64,000 bases of DNA from Microlunatus flavus (GCF_900110855.1 NZ_FOFA01000002.1:496001-560000), one strand, 5' to 3'; numbered from the stretch's first letter, positions 33,670 through 42,755 are shown. Translations and numbers: made by a program. The notes: generated from the sequence alone by a model not told the origin.

Positions 33670-36267
33670 TCATCCTGCGGCGGCGGACCCCGCGAACCGC
33701 ACCGCCGCTCCGAAGCAGGTGAACGGCACCGGCTGGTCCGTCGCGGCAGCCGCGTCGGCCAGCGCGACCGCGCTGTCGGAACCCTCCGCCAGCCGCCGGT
33801 GGTAGCCGACCATCACCTCCGCCGCGACCTCGTCGCCGACCTCCGCGACGCCGGAGACGACGCAGCGCGCCCCGAGCTGCAGCAGCACGCTCGTCAGCCC
33901 GAGCGACTCCTCCCCGGGCCGCACGGTGGCCTGGCCGAGCTCGCAGGCCGACAGCACCACGTGATCGGGCACCTGCCCGGCCTCGAGCTCGTACGCGAAC
34001 AACGGCCCGTCGGCGAGGTCGAAGGAGGAGAAGAGCGGGCTCTGCGCGACGTGGTGGCCGTGGGTGGCGAGGTGGGCGAGCGTCGCCCTGGAGGCCCGGT
34101 CGGTGAAGGCCTCCCGGGTCGCCGACGCGCCGTGCAGCACCCCGGCGCCCGGCCAGGTCGCGGCCACCTGCTCGACCTCGCGCAGGGCGGCGGGCACGTC
34201 CGGGCCGGCCACCGCGACGACGCGCGCCTCGCGCGGTCGGGCGGACGGTGGCTCGGAACGGCGCCACCACGCGCCCGCCGTCGGCGCCACCTCGACCGGC
34301 CGCCCGCGCAGGCTCGGCAGGCAGCCCCACGGCAGCGTGCTCAGGTCGGCGGTGGGCACGACGACGAGCGGGCCGTCGCCGAGCCCGAGCCCGCCGAGCA
34401 GCAGGGCGTCAAGCGCCGCGAGCTTGTGCCGCGCCGACGCCGACGCGCTCGCGCGCAGGCGCTCCGGGAGCCGCGGGCGGGCCACCACGTCGAGGTCGGC
34501 GCGCACCGTCCGGGTCAGCGCCGAGGCCCGCGCGGCCACCCCGGCCAGCCGGACCAGCCGTGGTCGGGCACGTCCGAGCACGACGACGACCAGCTCGTCG
34601 CCGTGCCGACCGAGCAGGAGCATCTGCCGCACGCACGCGGCCAGCCGCTCGCGGACCTCGACCAGGGGCGTGGCCGTGCCGACGGGGGGGAGCCCGCCGA
34701 CCTGCCAGGACAGGCCGCGCAGCTCCTCGGTGACGTCCGCGACGCGCTGGCGGACGCGCTGCGCCTCGGCCCGGTGGTCCGGGTCGGCGCCGATCTCGTG
34801 CAGCGTCGTGGTCAGCTGGCGCAGCTCGACGAGCAGCGGGGCCGAGCTGCCGCTCGGGGGCGTGACGGGGACGAGCCGGCGGGAACGTTCGCGGCCCCGC
34901 TCCAGTGCGGCGAACACCGCCGCCGGTCGACCGCCGGACAGCGCCAGGTCCAGGTCGAGCGCGGCGAGCCGCCGTCCGTGCAGCGCGCTCGCCGTCTGCA
35001 GGTCGACGCTGCCGAACCGCGCCTGGTAGCGGGCCAGGTCCTCCAGCCCGAGCCGCACCTCGCGCGCGGCGGCGGCCGGGTCGCCGAGGGCGCGCTCGAG
35101 CTGTCCGGCGACGGTGCGGCGCTGCAGCCGCACCTCGAGGACGTCGGTCCGGCTGGGGCGGGGGAGCGCGGCGTACGCCCGCTCGGCCTCGGCCGGCCTG
35201 CCGGCCCTCAGCAGCGCCTCAGCGGCGACCAGCCGCGCCGTCGTCGCGTACGGCGTGAGTCCCTCCGCCGTGAACTCCTCGGCAAGGCGGAGCGCGGGGG
35301 CGACGAGCAGGCTCGCCGGCCGGCCGTCCGCGAGGTCACCGGCCAGCAGGACGAGCTCCGCCCGGCGCCGCCATGCCTCGTTTCCGCGCCGACGGAAGCG
35401 GTTGCGGGCCGAGCCGGCGAGCCGGCGGGCGAGGTCGAAGCGTCCGGTGAGCAGGGCCAGCTGGGCGCCGGACAGCTCGATCTCGGCGACCCAGGCCCAG
35501 GCCCGCCCCCGCCGGGCGGCGTCGGCCGCACGCCGCAGGGCCGTGTCCGCCTCGTCGATCAGCCCCGCCTCGGTGAGCACCCGGGCCAGGTCGAGCAGCG
35601 ACGTCGCCAGCGTCGTCTCCTCGCTGCCGAGCAGCGCCTCCCGCATCAGGCGCAGGGCCGTGGGGAGGTCGCCCGCGAGGAACTCGGTGTAGCCGAGGTT
35701 GTGCCGCGCCATGGCCGCGAACTTCTGCAGGTCGGGCTTCGAGCCGGCCCGGACCAGGCACCGCTCGAAGTCCTCGCGCGCCCCCTCGAGGTCCAGCCGC
35801 TCGAGCCGGACGGTGCCGCGGTTGACCAGCATCCGGCAGACGTCGAGGTCGGTGGCGGCGTCGGCCAGCGCGTCGGCCAGCGTGAACTGCGCGAGCGCCT
35901 CGTCCCGGGCCCCGACGCGCAGGGCGCGCAGCGCCCGGGCCTGGCGGACGGCGAAGGTGAGGTCGTCGGCCCCGAGCGTGACGGCCCGCGCCGCCGCCTC
36001 CTCGAGGCGGGGCAGCCCGGCGCCCTGGCCGAAGATCTCCTGCTCCATCGCGGCCAGCAGCGTGAGCAGGCGCACCTCGAGCCGGGACAGCGACGGGTCC
36101 GCCGCCTCCGCGCCCGCCGCGCCGTCGCGGCCTGCCGCGTCCTCCGCAGCGGTCCGGCCCGGGAGCAGCCGGAGCCCCGCCTCCGCCTGCCGTCGGCTGA
36201 GGTCGTAGCGGCCGCGGTTGGCGGCGGCGACCGCGCGCGCGTGGATGAGCTCGACGCGGACCCGCAC
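33670..36267 (-). CDS. CHAT-domain protease with TPR-like N-terminal region
   Basis: 865 residues with no signal peptide or membrane helix. Residues 1-450 are alpha-helical repeats of TPR type (for example DFERCLVRAGSKPDLQKFA, MARHNLGYTEFLAGD, LMREALLGSEETTLATSL). Residues about 560-860 are a CHAT domain, the caspase/separase-like cysteine protease fold: catalytic His736 in LAHLATHGHH and Cys775 in VVLSACELGQ, both intact, with PLFAYELEAGQVPDHVV between. The subtilase gene lies 59 bases upstream on the same strand. GTG 36267 is chosen; a CTG overlapping the subtilase stop (CTGA) would add about 21 Pro/Ala/Arg-rich residues. CHAT proteins with TPRs act in regulated proteolysis and cell-death-type defence. 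The target here is unknown; the neighbouring protease is the obvious candidate. Confidence 0.85.
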   Translation of the reverse strand: MRVRVELIHARAVAAANRGRYDLSRRQAEAGLRLLPGRTAAEDAAGRDGAAGAEAADPSLSRLEVRLLTLLAAMEQEIFGQGAGLPRLEEAAARAVTLGADDLTFAVRQARALRALRVGARDEALAQFTLADALADAATDLDVCRMLVNRGTVRLERLDLEGAREDFERCLVRAGSKPDLQKFAAMARHNLGYTEFLAGDLPTALRLMREALLGSEETTLATSLLDLARVLTEAGLIDEADTALRRAADAARRGRAWAWVAEIELSGAQLALLTGRFDLARRLAGSARNRFRRRGNEAWRRRAELVLLAGDLADGRPASLLVAPALRLAEEFTAEGLTPYATTARLVAAEALLRAGRPAEAERAYAALPRPSRTDVLEVRLQRRTVAGQLERALGDPAAAAREVRLGLEDLARYQARFGSVDLQTASALHGRRLAALDLDLALSGGRPAAVFAALERGRERSRRLVPVTPPSGSSAPLLVELRQLTTTLHEIGADPDHRAEAQRVRQRVADVTEELRGLSWQVGGLPPVGTATPLVEVRERLAACVRQMLLLGRHGDELVVVVLGRARPRLVRLAGVAARASALTRTVRADLDVVARPRLPERLRASASASARHKLAALDALLLGGLGLGDGPLVVVPTADLSTLPWGCLPSLRGRPVEVAPTAGAWWRRSEPPSARPREARVVAVAGPDVPAALREVEQVAATWPGAGVLHGASATREAFTDRASRATLAHLATHGHHVAQSPLFSSFDLADGPLFAYELEAGQVPDHVVLSACELGQATVRPGEESLGLTSVLLQLGARCVVSGVAEVGDEVAAEVMVGYHRRLAEGSDSAVALADAAAATDQPVPFTCFGAAVRFAGSAAAG

Positions 36268-36326
36268 GTCCGGCGCCCGCGCCGCCGGGGCCGGCGAGCG
36301 CCTGGTCAGCGGGTCCCCGGCACGGC

Positions 36327-38048
36327 TCAGGCCTGCGGGGCCGCGCGGCGCAGCGAGCTCCAGCACACGTCCAGGGGGTCCTCCTGCTCGTCGGGGTCCT
36401 GGCGCAGCCGGCGCGAGGCGTTGAGGCACTGCGCGACGTCGCCGGCCAGCAGCGGCGCGGCGAACGAGGTGCCGCTCCAGGTGGCGAAGCCGGAGCGGAA
36501 GTCGTCCGGGTCGATGGTCGCCCGCACCTGCCCGCCGGCGACGAGCTCGACGCTCGGGGCGCTGCCGCCGTCGAAGGAGGTGGGCACGGTGCTGACGAGC
36601 GCGGCGCCGGGCCGCCACGTCCGCACCCACGGACCCGCGTTGGAGAACAGGGCGACCGTGCCGTCCGGGTTCGTCGCCCCCACCGCGACCAGCGGGATCT
36701 CCTCGGGCACCTCGTCGGGCAGGGGCGACCACGGCGCGAAGGCGGCCGGGTACGCCGGGCGCGACGTCGCGTCGTTGCCGGCCGAGGTGACCACGGCGAC
36801 CCCGAGCCGGGCCAGCGCGCGCAGCGCGGTCCGCATCACGGGGTCGAAGTCCGCGTCGGTCGGCTGCTCGTGGTAGTAGCCCAGCGAGAGCGACACCACG
36901 TCCACGAGGTCCTCGGTGCGCCGCTCCTGCAGGGCCAGCGACTGGCGGACCCAGAGCATGCTGAGTGCCAGCAGCAGGTCGTACTCGTCGATGACGCCGT
37001 CGGGCTGGACGACCCGGACCGAGAGGATGCGGGCGTCGGGGCAGCGCTGGTGCACCAGACCCGCGATGAACGTGCCGTGGCCGGCCTCGATGTCGAGCGA
37101 GCCGGTGAGCGCCCCGCTGAGCACGCCCAGCCGCTCGACGTCGGTCGCCTCGTCGGTGAGCCCGATCGGCAGGTCCCCGCACCGCGGGGCGCGCTCCACG
37201 ACGGCGTCGAGCCACGGGTGCCGGCCGGTGCCCGTGTCGAGCACGGCGACGACGGGGCGTCGGGCGCCGTCGAGGTCCGCGTCGGCGCGCCGGGTGGGCG
37301 GCGGCCCCATCCACGTCACGGGCATCCGGCCCCCGGAACCCGGCTGCGCGTACTCCGCGGTGGCCTGCGAGAAGGCGACGTGCGGCATCGGGGAGAACGG
37401 GTCGGCGCCGGCGCTGAAGGCGACGTGCGGGAAGGGCGTCGCGCCGAAGGCGACGTGCGGGTTGCCCCCGATCCCGAAGGCCACGTGCGGCTTCGGGGTG
37501 ATGGCCCACGGCACGTACGGCGCGGGGTCGAGCCCGCCGGTCGTCAGCAGGTGCATCAGCGACACCGCGCCGGCACCCGGACGTCCGCGGAGCAGGCGGC
37601 GGAACCGCTGCAGCACCACCCAGGCGTCGACCGCGCCGCGCGGTTCCTCGTCGTCGTGGGGCCGGCGCAGGTGCACCCGCAGCACGAGGGGGTGGTCGTC
37701 GGAGTCGAGCAGGCCGGCGCGGCCCGCCAGCCCGGCCAGCCGGGCGTCGACGTCCTCGACCTCGAGCTCGTGGTCGGACCCGGCCGCCTGCTCGAGGGCC
37801 GCGTGGACCTCGGGCGCCATCCGTCCGTCCCGGCCGGGTCGCACGAGCAGCTCGTCCCCGGCGTACGCGGTGGGTTGGAGGGTCTCGCCGCCGAAGCGCA
37901 GCGCCGAGCCCGGGTCGAGGAACCGTGCCCCCCGCGGGTCGAGGTGGTCGCGTCGGGGGCCGTGCCGGCGCGGCGTCGGGGCCAGCGGAGGCCCCGCGAG
38001 GGCGGAGGCGGCGGCGGTTCCGGCGGGGTCGGCGGGGTCGTGCGGCAT
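36327..38048 (-). CDS. cytoplasmic subtilisin-like (S8) protease with four PHVAF repeats
   Basis: 573 residues. Residues 45-165 form an N-terminal domain of propeptide-like character (AYAGDELLVRPGRDGRM). Residues 185-230 hold four copies of PHVAF (187, 197, 207, 222), the first three exactly 10 residues apart. Residues 262-540 are the S8 domain with the full triad: Asp271 in VVAVLDTGTG, His324 in EAGHGTFIAG, Ser528 in SGTSFAAP, and oxyanion Asn425 in TSAGND. No signal peptide, no membrane segment, so it is probably intracellular. ATG 38048 follows a GAAGG site. It is first in a three-gene unit with the CHAT protease and the LOG protein. The repeats may be autocleavage or CHAT-cleavage sites; that is inference. 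Confidence 0.85.
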   Translation of the reverse strand: MPHDPADPAGTAAASALAGPPLAPTPRRHGPRRDHLDPRGARFLDPGSALRFGGETLQPTAYAGDELLVRPGRDGRMAPEVHAALEQAAGSDHELEVEDVDARLAGLAGRAGLLDSDDHPLVLRVHLRRPHDDEEPRGAVDAWVVLQRFRRLLRGRPGAGAVSLMHLLTTGGLDPAPYVPWAITPKPHVAFGIGGNPHVAFGATPFPHVAFSAGADPFSPMPHVAFSQATAEYAQPGSGGRMPVTWMGPPPTRRADADLDGARRPVVAVLDTGTGRHPWLDAVVERAPRCGDLPIGLTDEATDVERLGVLSGALTGSLDIEAGHGTFIAGLVHQRCPDARILSVRVVQPDGVIDEYDLLLALSMLWVRQSLALQERRTEDLVDVVSLSLGYYHEQPTDADFDPVMRTALRALARLGVAVVTSAGNDATSRPAYPAAFAPWSPLPDEVPEEIPLVAVGATNPDGTVALFSNAGPWVRTWRPGAALVSTVPTSFDGGSAPSVELVAGGQVRATIDPDDFRSGFATWSGTSFAAPLLAGDVAQCLNASRRLRQDPDEQEDPLDVCWSSLRRAAPQA

Positions 38049-38162
38049 CGGCAGGCCTTCACAGGTCAGAAGGGGCGGGACCTTTCTACCGCGACGGAGG
38101 CGAAAGGGCGACGGCTGATACCTCCCCAGGGGTGCCGCGCACCCGCCGGTAGCGTCGTGACC

Positions 38163-39155
38163 ATGGAAGAGCGCATCCTCGGTCGGACCGAACGCCCCGT
38201 CTCCGTCGTCGGTCTGGGGACCTGGCAGCTGGGGGCCGACTGGGGCGAGGTGGACGAGTCCGACGCGCTCGCGGTCCTCGACGCCGCCGTCGAGGCCGGC
38301 GTCACCGTCTTCGACACCGCCGACGTCTACGGCGACGGACGCAGCGAGAGCCTCATCGGCCGCTACCTCGTCGAGCACGACGACGTGGAGCTGACCGTCG
38401 CCACCAAGATGGGCCGCCGGGTCGACCAGGTGCCCGAGAGCTACGTCCTCGAGAACTTCCGCGGCTGGGTCGACCGTTCGCGGCGCAACCTGGGCGTCGA
38501 CCAGCTCGACCTCGTCCAGCTGCACTGCCCGCCGACGCCGGTCTACTCCTCCGACGCGGTCTACGACGCGCTGGACACGCTGGTCGAGGAGGGCTCGATC
38601 GCGGCGTACGGGGTCAGCGTGGAGACCTGCGACGAGGCGCTCACGGCCATCACCCGGCGGGGGACCGCGACCGTTCAGATCATCCTCAACGTGTTCCGCC
38701 GCAAGCCGCTCGACTTCGTCCTGCCGGCCGCGCAGGAGGCGGGCGTCGGGATCATCGCCCGCGTCCCGCTGGCCAGCGGCCTGCTGAGCGGGCGCTACGA
38801 CGAGAGCACGACGTTCGCGGAGAACGACCACCGCACGTACAACCGGCACGGCGAGGCGTTCGACGCCGGGGAGACGTTCTCGGGCGTGGACTACGAGACG
38901 GGCGTCCGCGCCGCGCGGGAGTTCTCGCGGCTCGTGGCGGAGCTGCCGTTCGAGGCGACGCCCGCCCAGGCGGCCCTGGCCTGGGTCGTCCAGCAGGCCG
39001 GCGTCACCACCGTCATCCCGGGTGCACGCTCGCCCGAGCAGGCCCGCGCGAACGCGGCCGCCGGCGAGCTGCCGCCGCTGGGGGAGGACTTCCTCGCCGC
39101 CGTGGCCGACCTGTACGACCGCGAGCTGCGGGAGTCGGTGCACCCGCGCTGGTGA
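38163..39155 (+). CDS. aldo/keto reductase
   Basis: 330-residue TIM-barrel NADPH-dependent oxidoreductase. The catalytic set is visible: FDTADVYGDGRSE (Asp and Tyr), VATKMGRR (Lys), and DLVQLHCPP (His). C-terminal cofactor segment TVIPGARSPEQARANAAA matches AKR families 11-13 (general stress, YhdN-like). ATG 38163 lies 114 bases from the divergent subtilase start. Substrate unknown; the neighbouring redox regulator cluster suggests carbonyl or quinone detoxification. Confidence 0.88.
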   Translation: MEERILGRTERPVSVVGLGTWQLGADWGEVDESDALAVLDAAVEAGVTVFDTADVYGDGRSESLIGRYLVEHDDVELTVATKMGRRVDQVPESYVLENFRGWVDRSRRNLGVDQLDLVQLHCPPTPVYSSDAVYDALDTLVEEGSIAAYGVSVETCDEALTAITRRGTATVQIILNVFRRKPLDFVLPAAQEAGVGIIARVPLASGLLSGRYDESTTFAENDHRTYNRHGEAFDAGETFSGVDYETGVRAAREFSRLVAELPFEATPAQAALAWVVQQAGVTTVIPGARSPEQARANAAAGELPPLGEDFLAAVADLYDRELRESVHPRW

Positions 39156-39175
39156 GGCCCTGGTGAAGCCCTGGG

Positions 39176-39685
39176 TCAGGCGCCGTCGGGCCCGAGCATC
39201 GAGGCCAGCATCTTGTGCTCGGGGTCGAGGCGCTCGAGCAGGCGGGCGCTGATCGCCGACAGCTGGTCCAGCTGCTCGGGCTCCAGCGCGTCGACCACGA
39301 GCGCCCGCACGGTGCGCACGTGGCCGGGCGCGGCCTGCACGACCTTGGCCCAGCCCGCCTCGGTCAGCACGAGGTTCGTGGCGCGCCGGTCGCCCGGGCA
39401 CGGCTCGCGCCGGACGTAGCCCGCGTCGGCGAGCCGGTTCACCACCCGCGAGAGCCGCGGCAGCGTCGCGTTGGTCATCGCCGCGAGCTCGGTCGCGCGC
39501 AGGGTCCGGTCGGGCGCCTCGGAGAGCATCGCCAGCGAGTAGTAGTCGACGTGGTTCAGCTGCTCGTCGCGCTCGAGCTGGGCGTTCAGCGCGGCGGGCA
39601 GCAGCTCCATGACCGCCGCAAGGCGCAGCCAGGCGCGGCGCTGCTCGTCGTCCAGCCAGGGCGTCTCGTCGTCCACGCAAGCCAT
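39176..39685 (-). CDS. MarR-family regulator of the adjacent reductase/dioxygenase operon
   Basis: 169 residues. Helix-turn-helix LRATELAAMTNATLPRLSRVV followed by a wing RREPCPGDRRATNLVLT, which holds a cysteine. Another Cys is at position 3. ATG 39685 is chosen; GTG 39676 is an alternative. It is divergent from a reductase/VOC operon, and two near-identical long palindromes lie in the 78-bp gap, so it most likely represses both directions. The paired cysteines and target genes suggest an electrophile or quinone sensor comparable in role to MhqR-type repressors. That role is inference. Confidence 0.85.
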   Translation of the reverse strand: MACVDDETPWLDDEQRRAWLRLAAVMELLPAALNAQLERDEQLNHVDYYSLAMLSEAPDRTLRATELAAMTNATLPRLSRVVNRLADAGYVRREPCPGDRRATNLVLTEAGWAKVVQAAPGHVRTVRALVVDALEPEQLDQLSAISARLLERLDPEHKMLASMLGPDGA

Positions 39686-39694
39686 CCTACCGAG

Positions 39695-39714
39695 TTGGTT
39701 GCACCTACAACCAA
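39695..39714. promoter_or_regulatory. MarR operator A
   Basis: TTGGTTG-N6-CAACCAA: 20-bp inverted repeat, arms identical to those of operator B, just upstream of the MarR ATG. Confidence 0.75.
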
Positions 39715-39727
39715 AGGCTGCTATCTT

Positions 39728-39749
39728 ATTGGTTGTAGATACAACCAAT
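39728..39749. promoter_or_regulatory. MarR operator B overlapping promoter
   Basis: ATTGGTTGTA-GA-TACAACCAAT: perfect 22-bp palindrome. A TATCTT -10-like hexamer ends at 39728, so binding would occlude transcription of the reductase gene 15 bases downstream. The centre lies 34 bp from operator A. Confidence 0.75.
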
Positions 39750-39763
39750 CGAAGGAGCAGGGC

Positions 39764-40345
39764 ATGAGCACCAGCAGCGTCACGATCTTCGGTTCCGGGA
39801 ACATGGGCACGGCGATCGCCGACCTCGCCCGCCGGGCCGGCAGGACGGTGCAGCACATCGGCAGCGCCGACGCCGACGCGCAGGTGACGGGCGACCTCGT
39901 CGTCCTCGCCGTGCCGCACCCGGCGCTCGACCAGATCGTGTCCGCGTACGGCGACCAGCTGGCCGACCGGACCGTCGTCGACATCACCAACCCGCTCGAC
40001 TTCTCGACCTTCGACTCCCTCGTGGTCCCGGCCGACGCGTCCAGGGCCGCGGAGCTCGCCGCCGCGGTCCCCGGGGCGAAGGTGCTCAAGGCCTTCAACA
40101 CCAACTTCGCCGCGACGCTGGGCAGCGGGCAGGTCGGTGAGCAGCCGACCACCGTGCTCGTGGCCGGGGACGACGCCGAGGCCAAGCAGGACCTGCTGGA
40201 CCTCGTGACCGCGGCCGGCCTCCACGCCGTCGACGCCGGTGCGCTGAAGCGGGCCCGCGAGCTGGAGGCGCTGGGATTCCTCCAGCTGACGCTGGCGGCC
40301 GGCGACCAGATCGGCTGGACCGGCGGCTTCGCCGTCGTCCGCTGA
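39764..40345 (+). CDS. NADP-binding F420-reductase-like protein
   Basis: 193 residues with a Rossmann start VTIFGSGNMGTAIADLARRAG and the VVLAVPHPALDQIV, VDITNPLDF and KAFNTNFA motifs of the NADPH-dependent F420 oxidoreductase-like family (COG2085). Such proteins shuttle hydride from NADPH to a flavin-type cofactor or an unknown substrate. ATG 39764 follows a GAAGGAG site and operator B. Cotranscribed with the VOC-family gene 49 bases downstream. Confidence 0.85.
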   Translation: MSTSSVTIFGSGNMGTAIADLARRAGRTVQHIGSADADAQVTGDLVVLAVPHPALDQIVSAYGDQLADRTVVDITNPLDFSTFDSLVVPADASRAAELAAAVPGAKVLKAFNTNFAATLGSGQVGEQPTTVLVAGDDAEAKQDLLDLVTAAGLHAVDAGALKRARELEALGFLQLTLAAGDQIGWTGGFAVVR

Positions 40346-40394
40346 GCCCGGCGCGGCACCGACCGGCACCCGACGAGCACGAGACGAGGACGCG

Positions 40395-41258
40395 ATGAGC
40401 ACCGACCTGATGGCTCCTGAGACCCGGATGGGGGCCGTGACCCTCCGGGTGGCGGACCTCGACGCGATGACCGCGTACTACCGCGACGCGGTGACGCTGT
40501 CGGTGCTCCGTGCCGCCGGCGACGAGGTCGTGCTGGGGCGGGGGAGCGAGCCGGTGCTCGTCCTCGTCGCCTCCCCGGAGCTGCGCCGCGCCCCGGCCCG
40601 CTCGGCCGGGCTGTTCCACACCGCGATCCTGTTCGAGTCCGAGGCCGACCTGGCCACGGCCGTGCAGGCCGTCGCGACCCGCCACCCGGGATCGTTCACG
40701 GGCAGCGCGGACCAACTGGTCAGCCAGGCCTTCTACTTCACCGACCCCGAGGGCAACGGCGTCGAGCTCTACACCGACCGGGAACGTTCGGCCTGGAGCT
40801 GGACGCACGGGCAGGTGCAGATGGCCACCCTGGCGCTGGACCCGAACCGGTTCCTGCGCGACCACCTCGACCCCGCCGCCGTCGCCGCGGCGGCCGCGCG
40901 CCCGGCGACCGTCGGCCACGTGCACCTGTGCGTGGGCGACGTCGCCTCGGCCCGCCGCTTCTACGTCGACCAGCTCGGATTCGAGACCACGGCCGAGCTC
41001 GGCGGCAGCGCCCTGTTCGTGAGCGCGGGCGGCTACCACCACCACCTGGCCATGAACACCTGGACCAGCCGCGGCGCGACCCGGCGCCGTCAGACCCTCG
41101 GGCTCGGCCTCGTCCGCATCGAGGTGCCGACGGCCGACGACCTCGGGGCGCTGGGCGAGCGCCTGGCCCACCACGGGGTGCCGACCCGGGACGACGGCCG
41201 CACCGTCGAGCTCGAGGACCCCTGGGCCAACCGGGTCCTCGTCAGCGCGGCCGCCTGA
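40395..41258 (+). CDS. VOC-family ring-cleavage dioxygenase-like protein
   Basis: 287 residues with two tandem VOC domains. Domain 1 has FHTAILFESEADLATAVQ and FYFTDPEGNGVELYTDR (His and Glu metal ligands). Domain 2 has VGHVHLCVGDVASARRFYVDQLGFE and a HHHLAMNTW segment. The two-domain layout matches extradiol dioxygenases of the CatE/MhqE type that open hydroquinone or catechol rings. With the MarR regulator and the reductase it makes a likely quinone/catechol detoxification set. Activity is inferred from family, not proven. Confidence 0.82.
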   Translation: MSTDLMAPETRMGAVTLRVADLDAMTAYYRDAVTLSVLRAAGDEVVLGRGSEPVLVLVASPELRRAPARSAGLFHTAILFESEADLATAVQAVATRHPGSFTGSADQLVSQAFYFTDPEGNGVELYTDRERSAWSWTHGQVQMATLALDPNRFLRDHLDPAAVAAAAARPATVGHVHLCVGDVASARRFYVDQLGFETTAELGGSALFVSAGGYHHHLAMNTWTSRGATRRRQTLGLGLVRIEVPTADDLGALGERLAHHGVPTRDDGRTVELEDPWANRVLVSAAA

Positions 41259-41306
41259 CCCCCCGGGCGGTCGCCGCCGCCGCGCTCGCCCGCCGCCCGG
41301 TCCGGG

Positions 41307-42692
41307 TCAGCGCCGCGGCGTCGCCAGCCGGCGCAGCCGCCCGTGCCCGAGGGGTGCGGTGTGCCAGACGACCTCCGAGCCCCCGGGCCCGGTGCGGACG
41401 CGCAGGCGGTGCGGCGACTCGACCAGGACCAGGTCCGCGACCAGGGTGCCCGACCCGTCCGCGCCCTCGAGGTGGCCGCGCGCCGCGACCAGCGCGCCCC
41501 ACCCGTCGGCCACGGCGACGTCGGAGCGCCGCCAGACCTCGCGCCCGACCTCGACGCCCAGCTCCCGGCCGTCCTCCGCCAGCCGGAGCAGCCACCCGTC
41601 GGCGGTCTCCTCGACGCCGAGGACCTCCAGGTCCGAGCTCGCGGCCGCGCGCAGCCCGCGGTCGGTGACCAGGGCCGAGCGGTCCAGCCGGTCGGCCAGC
41701 TCCGCTTCCGCGGTGGCCGACGCGGGCCGGTCGAAAGCCGGCAGCAGGTGCGCCCAGGCGGCGTCGAGGACGCCCTGCATGTTCTCCGTCGCCCCGGTGA
41801 GCACGAGGACGGCGTCCTGCTCGGGCATCAGCACGACGAACTGGCCGAAAGCGCCGTCCCCGCGTACGGTGCCGTGCCGCCCGCGCCAGAACTGGAAGCC
41901 GTAGCCCTGCCGCCAGTCGGGGTTCGGCTCCGCCGGATTCGGCGTGTGCTCGGCGAGCGCCAGGCCGGCCCAGCCCTCCGGCAGGACCTGGTGGCCGGCG
42001 TACGCGCCGTCGGCGAGGTAGAGCTGCCCGAAGCGGGCCAGCGCCCCGGTGGTCAGGTGGAACCCGGTGAAGCCGATGTCACGGCCCTCCGGGTGCTGGT
42101 CCCACCAGCCCGGCTCGACGCCCAGCGGCTCGAACAGCCGCGGACGCAGGTAGTCGGTGAGCGTCTGGCCCGTGACCTCCTGGACCACGGCCCCCAACGT
42201 GTGCGTCGAGGGGTTGTTGTACGCGAAGACGCTGCCCGGGTCGGACTCCGGCTCGAGGGTGAGGAACCCGCGGGCCAGGTCGTCGGGGTCGGCGGCGTTC
42301 GCCCGCTCGAGGGTGTCCGCGTGGTGGCCGGTGGCCATCGCCGCGAGGTCCGCCAGCGTCAGGGCCGCCGTCCGGGAACCGACCTCGCCGCGCGGGGCGA
42401 GCCGGTCGACGACGCGGTCGGTGAGGGCCAGCCGGCCCTCGGCCACGGCGAAACCGAGCGCGGTGGAGGTGAAGCTCTTGCTCAGCGAGTAGAGCAGCGT
42501 CTTGTCGTCGGGGACGTACGGGTCCCACCAGCCCTGGGCGCACACGCGGCCGTGGCGCACCAGGGCGAGGCTGTGCAGCTCCAGGTCGTCGGTGGCCTCG
42601 ACGGCGTCGAGGAAGGCGGTGACGCCGGCGGCGTCGAGGGCCACCTCGCTCGGCCGGGCGACGGGCAGGGCGGTCGGGTCTGGCTGGTCCAC
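41307..42692 (-). CDS. serine hydrolase, beta-lactamase family (class C-like)
   Basis: 461 residues, penicillin-binding-like hydrolase fold. The nucleophile motif S-x-x-K is Ser69-Leu-Ser-Lys72 in YSLSKSFTS; Y-x-N-type Tyr lies in FAYNNPSTH; FVVLMPEQDAVLVLTGATEN is the C-terminal domain core strand. No signal peptide, so a cytoplasmic esterase or amidase rather than an antibiotic resistance enzyme is likely. GTG 42692. A trailing beta domain of about 110 residues follows the core. Stands alone. Confidence 0.8.
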   Translation of the reverse strand: MDQPDPTALPVARPSEVALDAAGVTAFLDAVEATDDLELHSLALVRHGRVCAQGWWDPYVPDDKTLLYSLSKSFTSTALGFAVAEGRLALTDRVVDRLAPRGEVGSRTAALTLADLAAMATGHHADTLERANAADPDDLARGFLTLEPESDPGSVFAYNNPSTHTLGAVVQEVTGQTLTDYLRPRLFEPLGVEPGWWDQHPEGRDIGFTGFHLTTGALARFGQLYLADGAYAGHQVLPEGWAGLALAEHTPNPAEPNPDWRQGYGFQFWRGRHGTVRGDGAFGQFVVLMPEQDAVLVLTGATENMQGVLDAAWAHLLPAFDRPASATAEAELADRLDRSALVTDRGLRAAASSDLEVLGVEETADGWLLRLAEDGRELGVEVGREVWRRSDVAVADGWGALVAARGHLEGADGSGTLVADLVLVESPHRLRVRTGPGGSEVVWHTAPLGHGRLRRLATPRR

Positions 42693-42755
42693 CCGGCGAC
42701 TCTAGGCAGGCCGCCCGCCCGGGCGGCGGACGGGTCGCACGCGGGGCGGTCGGGC

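Noticed and set aside
33493-36876. 1127-codon plus-strand frame opposite the CHAT gene
   Set aside because: Low-complexity Arg/Ala/Gly composition typical of the reverse frame of GC-rich genes; no motifs, while the minus strand carries intact CHAT catalytic residues.
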